A stretch of DNA of 64,000 nucleotides from Liolophura sinensis (Eukaryota > Mollusca > Polyplacophora > Chitonida > Chitonidae): assembly GCF_032854445.1 (NCBI RefSeq), contig NC_088303.1, positions 11,415,501 to 11,479,500 on the forward strand. Direction: 5' to 3'. Position numbers and translations under genes: made by a program. Positions 48,480-61,355 of the stretch are shown here, piece after piece (within the stretch, counting starts at the first letter, position 1; each line of letters begins with the position of its first letter). The notes under the pieces are model-generated. The model was not told the origin of the DNA. It was given only the letters and a program-made list of their open reading frames with translations, and searched no databases.

Positions 48480-49629
48480 TCACTGAGTAGCCCTCGTCAA
48501 GATTTTTATGGTTGTAGCTGTGGGAAGTATATTGTTACGCTAAATCATCCAGACTAGAGAAACATCGATTTCATTTAAATGTGGCTTTCCGAAACAAGGA
48601 CAGACAATAGAAACGCATATGAGAACAAACCTGTAACATTTTAGAGTTTGTGCAATAGTATGAAATTCTCCTCATAAACTGGCATTATTTTGTTATTAAT
48701 TCGAGAGAGCAAAGGTGTCCGATGTTTCAAGCAGAGATGCAGGAAGGATACAGATCGACCACAAGTATTTATGTTTTCAAATCACATCGGACTCAGCCAT
48801 AAAACGGACCAGAGACAGCGCTTTGGGGCCTCCCACCCACTCCCCCCTTCACACACATACCCACCCGGTAGGTTCCTTGTCATTGTCACCGCATGACAAG
48901 GTTAACCTTTTTGGATGTATGTATGTGTTCGTAGTACTGATAACTGACACAAAGAACTCTAGAAATTTCCCACTTGATATATCTCCTACCAGTTCTTGTC
49001 TGAGTAAACATGGATTGACCTAACTTAGATTTATTCATGAATTCCACTGGTTTTCATGAATAATTCGCTTTTACGGCGCTGGGAGGAATCCGGACTCAGC
49101 CCAGGGGTTTCTGCTTAAACCGTATCTGAAAGCGATTATAGTCATTAGTGTCGTGAACATTGCCACACAAATATAAAAGCTACAGTTTTAACTTCTTGTA
49201 ATTTGACAAATCATTTCTTATTTTCTTAAACGAGTGAAATCAAGATTTTTCTTAAAATGGGAGACAAGCAGGAAAAGAATAGTACTGTTGAAATGTGAAA
49301 AAAATACAAGAAAAAACTTTTCTTTTTTGCCTCCTAAGACTTGGTTTCGACTGAGTTTTTTTATCTTAGATAAGTGTTCACTATAATCTCACTAATGCAT
49401 TGGCAGCAGTCTGTGCTGGGTAAAAATATTTCATACATCAGTGTCTTGATTACTTCACTAATTCTTGAATGGGGTGAAAGCCTGTTCGTAACGATACGAT
49501 ACAGCATCACAAAAAGTGGGATGAGAAAGCATGACAAAAGGGAGTTAAATCAATTATCTCTCGGTGCGACATATAATATCGATCTATGACAAATAAGCTT
49601 GCTTGTTATGACCAGTCGCAAGCAGATTA
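48480..49629. other. Intergenic or intronic DNA
   Basis: No gene supported. TTTTACGGCGCTGGGAGGAA near 49072 is a short degraded piece resembling SINE family B in reverse. Confidence 0.35.
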
Positions 49630-49915
49630 TTCGCGAACGTATTATTAACCAGTAATACACCGTGAGTACGTACTATTAACCAGTAATACACCGTGACAAC
49701 GCACCATTAACCAGTAATCCACCGTGAGAACGCACCATTAGCCAGTATCCATCGTGAGTACGTACCATTAACCAGTAATACACCGTGACAATGTATCATT
49801 AACCAGTAATCCACCGTGAGTACGTACCATTAACCAGTAATCCACCGTGAAAGCGTACTGTTAACCGGTAATACACCGTAAGTACGTACCATTAACCAGT
49901 AATACACCGTGACAC
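49630..49915. repeat. Minisatellite, 31-bp unit, nine copies
   Basis: The unit is GAGTACGTACCATTAACCAG plus TAATACACCGT, with GACAACGCACC and GAGAACGCACC variants. Copies abut directly without spacers, so this is not a CRISPR-type array. Confidence 0.93.
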
Positions 49916-52900
49916 CACGACAGGGGCACCAACATTTTCAACGAATGAGACTAGCACAAGTTCATTTACATGTAGCCTGCTTGCAACTGCTGTTTTCCTG
50001 TAATTTGTTGTAACCAAATGAGCAGTTAAACATTTGATAATTTAATAAAACAAACGTGCTCTCTGTTAAAGTGAAAGATAACATAAAGTCTGCCACCATA
50101 TATACAGATAGAAAGTCATATAGGACACAATTATCCCAGAAAAATATGCAAAAAATTCTACAAAGTTTTGAAAGCCGAGAAGATGAAGTTCATTATTGGG
50201 GATATGGTACTCACCGACAGTTCACTTCGAGTAACCATGATGAAGAGGCCCTCATGAACTTGGCGAACAATAGCGCTAAAAACCTATGTCAGTGTGGTTT
50301 TTTATAGTAGACAGACAGATATTGACTCAATAAATTGGATTTTGAGGTTAGTTTAATTGTTAATATGATGCATTTTGGACCACACATTTATGAGCAGGGA
50401 TCTGAGAACGGCTGCCCATGTCACCATGTTTACATGTTGGGCGGGATACTGAGTAAGAAAACCACCTCGAGAGGGTCGTTGCTGGAAGAGAAATATTGTG
50501 ACTACATAATTTTTTCTAAGGAGGGTCAGTTTTATGACTAAAATATCTTCCCAAAATCTGAATGAAAGAGTCTGTTATCAATCAGAGGGTCCTGCTATGT
50601 TCGGTAAGTTGCGTGAAGTCGACACAGCCAGCGAGGCCAAATGCTTAGCCAGGCAGGACGAGGACGGATAGGACCGCTAAAACACGACGCTTGTGTCCCA
50701 CGAACATCGCCCTGACCGAGCGCCAAACTAAAATAAACATCGACCCGTTGAACACGGAACAGATCTGATTCCCTTTGGTTGGATATTAGGTTTTTGTATG
50801 TATTTTCCCATTGTCACATTGTTTATTACCAATGGTATGGGAGAGCTATTAGGTTTTGTGACGTCACCCAAGATAGCTATAGCATGGCAAAATGTCGTTA
50901 CTAAATGAGTGGCTAGGTGCTGAGGACTGTTTGCTATTTATTTTGTTGATAAGCGGTGTAGAATTTTTAAAATATTTTTGGAAAATTTCTTCAATACTAC
51001 TTTATTAATTAATTCAGCTTTAGCGGCTGACTTTATGCTCACTTTAATGAGTAACATTGAATAGAAAAGAAAAGATTTCCTGAACCATTCCGGTGTGGGT
51101 ATATCACAGCAGTCATCAGCTTCCGTAGTGTTCATCTCTTGCCTCGAAGTTGAGCATCATTACATGAACCCCCTTTGTGTGTTATTCATGTAATTCTGTG
51201 CGAAAATACCAGTAATCTATTGATTTCGAAACACTGTTACAGACTAGCAGGAAAGTTTGACTTCCAAATATCATTTTCTATGATGTTCTTATCTTTATTT
51301 GCATACTGTGTACATTTTCTTCACAGCTGTAAAATTATCGATTTTTCCCAGATTTTATGAAGCTCATGCACAGGTATCTTGAAAGCCGTCACTTTTTGAC
51401 TACTCATTTCTACACCTCAAATCCGTCCCGTCTCGTGTCCAAAACGATCTACCATGAGCTACTTATTTTTGTGATTCAGATAACGATGGTTACTTAAAGA
51501 TTTTCAGGTTCTATACATATGACTCGACGAAATGTTCTCCTTGGCAAAAAATGAACGACCTTCGACCAGCGAGGTTGTTCGCTGTAATCCATCTTCATAT
51601 GAATGGACTTCGGCTGTAAGTCAGTGGCTTTATTAGGTAACAGACAAGGAGAGTACATTGAATCAAATAAATAACTAAATAATGGAAATGAAACACTTAC
51701 TTGGTAACATTATTGCCCAGTATCGGTCGACGAGCAACAATGCGTTTTTCACTCTTGGTAAAACCGGTGCTTATATATTGACCAAATTTCAACGCAGCGT
51801 ATATTCAAGGTGTTCTGAAACGGAGCCTTTTCTGAGACATTTTCATACTTTTTTGTGGAGGCGTGTGTTGTGCTGTAATATACAATCCTCCTCGAGAAAG
51901 CTAGGTCAGCATTTTAATGTAGAAAGTGACCTATAAACATACCCTTTCTCCTCATGGACCAAAGACAAAAATGTTGCTTGTATTGTAACACATAAGTATA
52001 GTTGTAGTAAGGTGTTTTGCGTCCTGCTTAAGAGCATTTTAGTTAAGGGGCAGGGGCTAGGTTGGTACTATCAGGAATCCTAGTCGAGCCCTGAGAAAAT
52101 CACTGACACAAACCCTAGCTACGTATAAATCCCCCAAGCACACAACAAACTACATATAATCCAAACACACGCGGCAACACTGATCAAGAAGACGCCATTA
52201 TATACATAGCTCACTATCGATAAATGCTGCCTCTGTTTAAGTTACATATATATACTTTTTATGTACTTGATCTGTAAAGAAAACACATCTTTAGATATTT
52301 TCCATGCATTGGAGATTGGTGTATAGTTTCTCTGATTGACGTCTGTCCTGATTGTCTGTCACTATAACATTCTGATGTTACAGTAGCGAGAAAACTTCGT
52401 GTTTTGACACCTTTTCCGGCTGTTAAATTCTCCCATTACACCATTATATAATTCTCCGTTCATGTTGTGATCGCTTGGTCACATTGTCTGCTCGGACATG
52501 AAAAACGTCACACTGTCTGCTCGTACATGGAAAAAGCCTTAGCGTGCCATTTGCACTCATGGTCACGCAGCCTAACGTTTGATTCAGCAGAAGTTATTCA
52601 TCACCTCTCTTCTCCATCGTCTCGATAACTGTCGATATATTTGGTATACCATCAGACTTGATCTAAAATTTCTCTTTGTCAGCTTTTTGGCAGACTCTCA
52701 ATATGAGCACTCTTCCCAGACGTGGACTTCCGGATCCACATAATACGACTGAAGCTTGTTTTTAAACTGTACTGGCCTCCTTTTGAACACTGCTCTGTGG
52801 GTGATCTTGTGCCACTATAAAGACTTTGATGAGCTAGTAGAGATATCTAGTCTCTGCCATTATTTATGCCCTTACGGAACTAAACACCGCTTTTCCCTCT

Positions 52901-55900
52901 GGTCATAATATTCCAGAGGCCAAAGTGAGTAACTTTCATTTGAAGGTACGGTATGCTATTAGGTTGATAGCATACATGTCTTTCATTTCCCCTGTAACAT
53001 GTAAAATCGCTTTGTTACCAGAAAATCCTCGCAGCCTTCACTCAAACAGAACAAGTGCGGACGTTAGGAAGCACTTGATACCCACATCACGCAAACAGAC
53101 GTCTTTGTAAAGAAAATAGGTGTGTCAATCTCTGCGACTTTCACCCATATGCTGCAAAGGTCATCGCCTTATTGGCCTTTGAAAAGACTAATCATCTGTT
53201 ATAACCGACCCCTAATGATCATGGGCATTTGGATGACATTTCATTTGATGCACATCCTGAACTCTTTGTCCAGCTCTGTGTATGGCCTTGTTGCATTTTG
53301 TTTATACCCAGAAGTGTTTTCGGAATGCGTTGTTCTTCATTATAGTTGTTTGTCCAACTCTGACAACAATAGCTCCTCATGAAAACGGACAATTAACATT
53401 TGTCCATTCCTAAAGGAGTACTTCTGGTGTAGGTCATCATTGACCTTTAATTGGTAGCTACTCGTCGAACACTCCATTATACTTAACTGATGTAGAGGAT
53501 ACATGTGTTATCATCCGTTATGATATTATACATGGCTTTGTTCTGAGCACTAACCCCTACAATGTGCACACATCCGTTTTAAAACCTTTAATAGAAACTT
53601 GCCTTGGGCCGTTTCGCAAATTGTACCTAAAGTGATGATGTTCTGGTATGTACCATGGCGGTTGGCGTCCAGACAGTGGGTGGATATGGCAGTAATAGGT
53701 ATATGTAACAGTAGCTTCCATCTGGGAAAGAGCCACAAGCAAGTTTCATAAAGGTTTTTTTTCGTCAATTGCTGGTGTGTTAAATCCCATATCTTCGGAG
53801 AAGCTTTATAACAAATGGAAGTAATTACGTACCGATAATTATAAGCTTTTTTCTCAAGCAATTATTAACAACTGTTACCGGTACTAATAAACTGTATATA
53901 ATTTTATCAAAAATTTTATTAAGATTTATTGAGCAAATATATCATATGTTATTTATTTTAAGAACACTACTTTGTTTACATACCAGTGTATATTTGATAC
54001 AAAAAAATAAAAGCAAGGAAGCAAGTTTACCAGGATTTCATATCTCATTACAACTACCTTCATGTTAACCGATCTCCGACACATTACATATATGAAAGTC
54101 TCGTATCGGTGAGGTGATAGGAAATTAGACATACGGTCTCCGATATACAAAAAAAATCCGATTTTCAGATGATTCCAGTCAGTACACACGTAACAGCAAA
54201 CTCCAGAACGTAGTTTAGAAATTGGCACATGACAAAAAGCCAAGCGAAAACAAACACCCCGAAGGAGTCTTGGGATTTACCTAACCAGGAAATGATCATT
54301 GTAATCTGTGTCCAAATCGAACTGAATCTCACCCAATGGTTTTAGGACATTATATCCCTCAATTTTATATCACTTTATTTGATCAATGGAGTTAACCTAC
54401 ATTAGAAGCAGACTGCTGCCGATCCAATTATCTCATTGTTCTGCTCTTTGCCCTTGGGGTAAATAAATTTGATAACCCTGGCTTTAGGGACATATAGTCC
54501 TCTACGGTACGCAGTTTCCCTCGATATGTGTGCTCCCGGTAACAGCTGAGGCCACGTGATCACATCAGTAAGGCCTACTCCATGTGAATGAACGAATGAA
54601 TGAATAATTATGGCTTAACACCACATCGGCTACAGTGTGTGTTCTTCATGAGTAAATGTACATACTCGTTATCTTTGTTTTCAACATCTTTTTACCTGCT
54701 TTCATTACAGTCTTAATATAAGTGTTTAGTTGTAAATCACAAAAAGGAAACACGTTCCTTTACACATGTGACATGTTTACCTAGTAATGTTGTGGACGTT
54801 TTCAATAAACATAAGCAGTCCAATAAACATATCTGTGTTTATTAAGTGCATCAAAACTCTTTTCTGTACAAACAGTGCTATCCTGGACTAATCTGCGGTG
54901 ACACTGGCAGATGTTGTACTTCTTGTATGGCCTATCGTTGTTTACCTTGAGTTATCATGCAAACTGTTCTCAGCAAAAACAGTGTGAACGAACTGAAGCT
55001 GGTAGTGTGTTGACTACTCATTAAGCGACTCCTTCTCTCAGCTACCGCTTCCACCTCATTTAGCGTTATGATATATCGCTGTTTCGTTGCGTGGTATGGC
55101 TGACCAAACCATTGGCGCCTTTGCTACTTTTATGCAGACTCCAGGGGGGTCCATCGTTAGCGCTTTGTGCAATTATCGGTATACAATAACTCATATACAG
55201 TAAGCGGATGAACTCAGTGATTTACGTTGATTGTCTGCTCGTATTCTTTCTGCCTCGCTTCTTTTTTCGATGACTATACCTACCCCTATTGTGAATGCGA
55301 TCTGCATTCTGTGGGTGACGTAAGGGGATTCCCCTTTGATTTCTTGCCAGTGAGTCGACATCAAGGTCGTTTAACATAACCATTAGGGAACAGGTCATTT
55401 CCTTCCTGAAAGCGAAATATATCAGGCTCAGGCATATATTAACCAATCGATTGTAGAACTCTACGTACACTTTACTGATTACTTCTGATTAATCGGAAAA
55501 TAGGTATAGGTAAAGCTAGCAATTTAGTATGGAAGCGTGCCTTGTGTTTGGGTATTTTGCCTGTGAGAATGAATAAAAACATTAACGTACTCCTAATCGT
55601 ATTTCTTTGACGGAATTAACCTGACGAAAAGTTTGGTGTTACTGAACAGCCTTCCGCGGTGACTGAATCTTACATATACGTGTAGCGCTCACCTGAAATA
55701 ACGCCGCAGCTGAAGTAATGGGGGTTGTATTTGACCACGTGACATCATGCACTGGTCAAGGGATGTTGGCTTCAACAAGTGCGTTGAGTTAAGAATGCTT
55801 GAACTCTCTATATGCTCTTATACTGTGGGCCGTTTCACTCTGTGATACTCAGACCATATTCACAATCTTCTCTGCATGATATTCGATCTCTGTATATATT

Positions 55901-55977
55901 AATTCCCTTTACGATTGATAGGTTCCGCTTGGCAAGGCGTTATTGATACCATGTCACGTCTCGTTTGCTGAGGAAAC
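49916..55977. other. Long gene-free stretch
   Basis: No exon recognised on either strand. Frames at 50056-50541, 53550-53861 and 55222-55470 have no family features. A fragment GAATGAACGAATGAATGAAT plus TATGGCTTAACACCACATCGG near 54590-54630 is the end of a dispersed repeat. The 16-mer CTTACATATACGTGTA at 55669 recurs at 56615 inside the next array. Confidence 0.4.
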
Positions 55978-57155
55978 AATGGTAATAAATATGTTAGCCA
56001 GGAAACTTTCAAGTGGTAATGAACTAGTGTTAGCCAGGAGACTTTCCAGTGGTAATGAATCAATGTTAGCCAGGAAATTTCCAAGTGGTGATGAACTGGT
56101 GTTAGCCAAGAGACTTTCCAGTGGTAATGAATCAATGTTAGCCAGGAAATTTCCAAGTGGTGATGAACTGGTGTTAACCAGGAAACTTTCCAGTGGTAAT
56201 GAATCTATGTTAGCCAGGATATTTCGGTGGTAATGAAGTGATTTTAGCCAGGAGACTTTCCAGTGGTGATGAATCTGTTAGCCAGGGAACCTTCCGGTGG
56301 TAATGAACCTGCTGTTAACCAGGAGGCTTTCAAGTGGTAATGAAGTGGTTTTAGCCAGGAGGCTTTCTAGTGGTAATGACTTGATGTCAGGTAGGAGACT
56401 TGCCAGTGATAATGAATCTGTTAGCCAGGAAACTTCCAACAGGTGATGAACTGGTGTTAGGCAGGAGACTTTCCAGTAGTAATGAATCTAAGTTAGACAG
56501 GAAACCTTCCAGTAGTAATGAAGTGGTTTTAGCCAAGAGACTTTCTATTGGTAACGAATCCATGTTAGCCAGGAAACTTCCCGGTGATAATGAATTGGTG
56601 TTAACGAGCTGAAGCTTACATATACGTGTAATGAATCCAGTGGTAATAAATCCATATTAGCCAGGAAACTTTCCAGTGGTAATGAACTGGTGTTAACCAG
56701 GAAACTTCCCAGTGGTAATGAATCCATGTTAGCCAGTAAACTTTCCAATGGGAATGAACTGGTGTTAACCAGAAAACTTTTCAGTGATAATGAATCCATG
56801 TTAGCCAGGAAACCTTCCGGTGGTAATGAACTAGTGTTAACCAGGAAGCATTCTAGTGGTAAGGAATCCATGTTAGCCAGGAAACTTTCCAGTGGTAATG
56901 AACTGGTGTTAACCAGGAAACTTTCCAGTGGTAATGAATCCATGGTAGCCAAGAAACTTTCCAGTGGCAATGATCTGGTGTTAACCAGGAAACTTTCCCG
57001 TGGTAATGATCTGGTGTTAACCAGGAAACTTCCCTGTGGTAAGGAATCCATGTTAGCCAGGAAACTTTCCCGTGGTAATGAGCTGGTGTTAGCCAGGAGG
57101 CTTTTCAGTGGTAATGAACTGGTGATAACTAGGAAACTTCTAGTGGTAATGAGCT
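55978..57155. repeat. Minisatellite, 36-bp unit, about 32 copies, partly dimeric
   Basis: The unit is GTTAGCCAGGAAACTTTCCA plus GTGGTAATGAACTGGT. Two variants alternate over long runs (..GAACTGGTGTTAACC and ..GAATCCATGTTAGCC), giving a 72-bp dimer. Because 36 is a multiple of three, frames stay open over about 500 bp on both strands (56690-57193 on +, 56545-57051 on -), reading a 12-residue repeat such as LARKLSSGNELV. A non-repeat insertion lies at about 56606-56640. No start context or splice sites support translation. Confidence 0.95.
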
Positions 57156-58552
57156 TTGACTTCTGTTCCGAAACCAGTTTTACGCTGGCGTGAGAGTTAC
57201 ATTGTAGTCTGGGTCTAGATACGAAATATATGAGGGATTCTCGACATTATCCCTAACGACAAAGAAAGGCGCGAGGGGAACATAAATGTCTTGTAAAAAC
57301 CGCCTGATTCAGGCTTTGTCAGGTCGTGACAAAAAAGGTGGAAGAGATCGTTTAACAATGCCTCTTCTCCCAGACCAAAGCTAAATTAAACAAAAGTTTA
57401 GTTTAATTGTGCTTAGTACTTCATTCAGCAGTGCTGAGGATTTCCCCCCAGGACATGGGAAATGCATGGTCAGTACGGGAATGTGTTCATGAATGAATGA
57501 TTGATTGTGGTTTAACGCCATGTGTTCATGATTTCATGATCTAAGGAATACGAGGTCAGATATAGCAAGCATGCAGAAGTGAGCAGAAACAATTGTACCC
57601 TATAGGCAAATTACCTGGTATTGTTAACTGCTTTTAGTGTCTCTGTTCTGTCTTATAATTACTGGCAATTGTACTGAAAGCGCTATCGATTCTGTGCTGG
57701 AGGGTGTGTATGATGTTTGCTAGTATGGCGGAAGCAGGGCAATACCAGCACTGTCAAGCTGTGACAGACCGTAGATGGAAATAACAATCGGAGAATGGAG
57801 GCATCAAGGCACACGGAAACCAGCAGATCTGTCGGATCACAACTTCTTAGTTGCGAATTCCACATAAAAGAACTTTCGTTAGAATTAATGCACTCTGACC
57901 GTCAAAATCAGTTATTATTGGACATCAATAGCTTTACCACCTGTTTTTTTTCAAGCTTTCTACTTTATCAGAAGAAATATTATCATTGATCCAAAATGGA
58001 CCAGCCAGTTATAGATCCCTCCATTCAGTTCAGGGTCAATACCGTTCAATGTCAAACTCACATAACGGCGAAATTCAAGGTCGTAATAAATGATGCAAAA
58101 CCACAAACGCTGCTTACGGTAGCGACTTTCGCCAAATGACCAGACAATGTCATTAGACACCCGCAAAATTTAACCCGACTAATTCAGTTTAATAAAGTCG
58201 CGCCCAAGATTATATAAACATTTCAGATAGTGTTTTTAATATAAAACCAATGTTAAACTAGCATTGGTAAATACACACATGATGAGGATTCCCTACACAG
58301 TTTAGAGGAAAATGCCATTGCCTGTCAAATGATAGCCATCATGCAAGCATGATCTGTTCAGGGTAAGAGGACGATATGTGAGGGTATTTGAGGTAGGTTC
58401 CACCTGCACTGATTATGTGAGTAGCAATGCCGCTGTTCAGTTTTGGACGTTGTTACTGTAGTCCCACTTCAAACATTGGAGTGGATGGGGAACATAATTT
58501 TAAAACATGTAATCAAAATATGTAAAAATGGAATTTTCATTTATCGCCATTC
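57156..58552. other. Intergenic DNA
   Basis: No gene supported. GAATGAATGATTGATTGTGG plus TTTAACGCCATG near 57490 is another fragment of the dispersed repeat seen at 44297 and 54590. A minus frame at 57960-58166 has no known features. Confidence 0.4.
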
Positions 58553-58774
58553 GGGGCCTCCGTGGCTCAGTTGGTTTGCGCGCTGGCGCAGCGTAATGAC
58601 CCAGGAGCCTCTCAGCCGTACGTGGGAAGGTGTTTCAGCAACCTGCGGATGGCCGTGTGTTTCCCCCGGGCTCTGCCTGGTTTCCTCCCACCATAATGCT
58701 GGTTGTCGTCGCACAAGTGAAATATTCTTAAGTATGGCGTAAAACACCAATCAGATAAATAAATAAATGAATTT
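58553..58774 (+). mobile_element. SINE family B with internal deletion of the B-box segment
   Basis: Intact A-box head GGGGCCTCCGTGGCTCAGTT, then GACCCAGGAGCCTCTCA joined directly to GCCGTACGTGGGAAGG. The segment with GAGTTCAAGTC seen in the 19319 copy is missing. The body and tail (GGCGTAAAACACCAATCAGA plus TAAATAAATAAA) are intact. Possible imperfect target duplication ATTTAT[CT]GCC. Confidence 0.88.
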
Positions 58775-60019
58775 ATTGCCCTTTCCTCAATAAGGCTTAC
58801 ATGCCAAGATCACTGGCTCAGTAATGAATGGCGAGGCCTGAAGGGTCACCCGCAAATGTCCGCTGCTAATCTACCATTATTTCAAGTTGGATATCGGACC
58901 TTTCCTTTGTCGCCAACTGGATAAATCCGGTCTCTCCAGTCCTAGATTTATCTGCTCCCCACCGCACGTGCGCAAAAATGTTCCGAATGATTGGAGAGCC
59001 TACGACCCACACAAGGATGAGCTTCCCTTTAAAATGTTAAGAGTGGTTAATGTAAGGCTGTGTAATATTTACCCCCACCTGGAATAGGAATGTATTGACC
59101 AATTTCTGATGTGTTCAATGCTGTTGTCGCATATACTTCTCATTGATGCTGTCGTAGCTGTTCCGATCAGAAAAGAATGTAATGCAAATGATTTACAGTC
59201 CCAACCCCTGATAATTTTAAAATGGTATCTTGTAAAACAGATCTCCACTCAATATGAGAATAAAGAGGATTAGTGATCGGCGGTCGGACAATGAAATATT
59301 TTGAGCAAGTTGATTAGAAATAAATCGCTACAAATTCCACTACACATGCGTGTGAACTTCTCCCTAGTGTTGAATGCATACTGGCAAAAAGATATGAAAT
59401 GTTAAGAAAAAAGGCAGATGTAAAGAGGCCTGCCTCATATTGAGAAGGGCACACTCTTGCAGTTATGCATAAGAACTTTGCATTGATTTGGAATCTGATG
59501 CCTCGGCTTTACTTCGATTGCCTTGTACCTTCAAACATGATCTTAACTATAAAAACCTTGTCACGGAGATCCGATTTACGCAACTGTGGAAACAAGATTT
59601 TGCTGTTAATTACGATTCATAATTTGTCAGCACGGAGTCGATGAATCAAGCTACGTCATCTAACGGTATCAGCCATACATCTTCGCGTTGAAATGTTGAC
59701 CAACATTTTGCTATGCTGGCAAGAGCTTTGATATGATTTGAGAAATAGAATCGTCCAACAAGGTGTGGGTGCGCACCTGGGAGCGGTTCCAATGGAAACA
59801 AGATATAGCCGCCGTTATACAATTGTTTGTACCAGGTATGTGTTGAGCTTTAAACTGAGTGCTGTTTCATGACAAAAATACAATAACTAGTAATGGACTC
59901 AATACCAGAATTGATAGTGAAATCTGTAATAATTGTAAAAGAAAATTAACCCTTTGATTCAAAATAAGTTTCTCCACAAATGTAAGACCATTAAAGTCTA
60001 TTCCTTGCCATACTGACGA
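58775..60019. other. Intergenic DNA
   Basis: No gene or repeat recognised. Confidence 0.4.
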
Positions 60020-60368
60020 TCATTATAGCATTACCTGTAACCAGTATAGTGTGAACTGTAACCATTAAAGCATAGCCTGTAGCCATTATTGCATGACATG
60101 TAGTCATTATTGAATGACCTGTAACTATCTGAATATGACCTGTTATCATTATAGTAGGGCTTGTAACCATAACAGTATAACCCGTAATAATTTTAGCATG
60201 ACATGTTGCCTTTCGTAGTAAGGCCTGTAACCATTAAAATAAGACATGTAACTAATATTGTATAACCTGTAACCATTATAGCATGACCTGTAACCATTAT
60301 AGTATGCCCTGTAATAATTTTAGTATGCACTGTTACCATTATAATAAGACCTGTAACCATTAAAGATA
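60020..60368. repeat. Minisatellite, unit about 21 bp, about 16 copies
   Basis: The unit is CCTGTAACCATTATAGCATGA, with variants AATAATTTTAG and AGTATG. On the minus strand the 21-bp period gives a seven-residue repeat (MVTGHTI-like) that is open by virtue of the period only. Confidence 0.92.
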
Positions 60369-61355
60369 GCCCAACATCCCGAGTCTTGCTCTCCGCAACT
60401 GTCAATCAACGCTGAACTAATGTCACAGCTAACACTGCAATCAGTGAAACTTTAAGAAGATCTAAACACACTAATAATTTAATAACTCCCCGCATATCTT
60501 TAGTATCGCAAATTTTATGGTGCGGCAATTTTACACCAGGGAAAGCTTAGTAAAACCTCCTATTAAAAGTTCCAAAAGCTTAGATAACTCTGACTTAAAA
60601 TTGTAAACGCCTCGTTTCCAAAGCGCAAGGAAAACTGTCGATTCTCAGAAAGTTGATGTGGATCTTGGACTATTCATTAAAAAGAAATTATTACATGATT
60701 TTGTGAGACGTAGCTTAGAGAATGCAGATCTTGTTCGGGACAATATTGAAGTCTGTCTATGTAGGCCTAATAAATTTGAAGACAGTGACAAAGATTTTTT
60801 GTGGGACAACAGGAAGTAAGTCGTGCGATTGCGTGTAATTCGACTCTGATTTTGATAAGCTACCTCACAAGAAATAAATCCATTGTGGCCTCGGTAGTCA
60901 AGGAAACTACGCCGAGCTCATTGAAGCAAAGGCTTCCTTAATACTTTGATTCAGGAATCCTACAACATTTGTCGGCATGACATTTTCCCACGTTGAGGTG
61001 TCATATGGAATTGTACAGGAGTTACCTTTTCCCAGATACCTTTCTTGATTGGAACAACCTGCTTGTCTGTAAGACATTCCTTCACCTTAACAAATTCGAT
61101 AGCTGTCTAAGACGGATGAACCCCTTATGTCGTTTTTTCCCTGTGCTTTTACGGTGGACTGAGGAATACTGCTTTCAAAATTGCTTCAGCCATCTGCCAA
61201 ATTATATAATTTCAAAAGCATCTATGTGTTCAGGTTACTCGTTGTTGTGGATTCATAATTCTTCTGGTTTATGACTTTGGTGACGCGAATAAATGTACAG
61301 GTGAAAATGAAAACATTAAGAAATTCTTAGGAAATACAAATTTCTACTACAAATT
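60369..61355. other. Intergenic DNA
   Basis: No gene recognised. A plus frame at 60993-61274 is 93 codons long without family features. Confidence 0.35.

Noticed and set aside
49630-49915. Possible CRISPR-like array
   Set aside because: Units abut with no spacers and the genome is eukaryotic; it is an ordinary minisatellite.
50056-50541. Pair of short plus frames as a possible gene
   Set aside because: The first begins with a non-ATG codon, the two are in different phases without splice sites, and no family is recognised.
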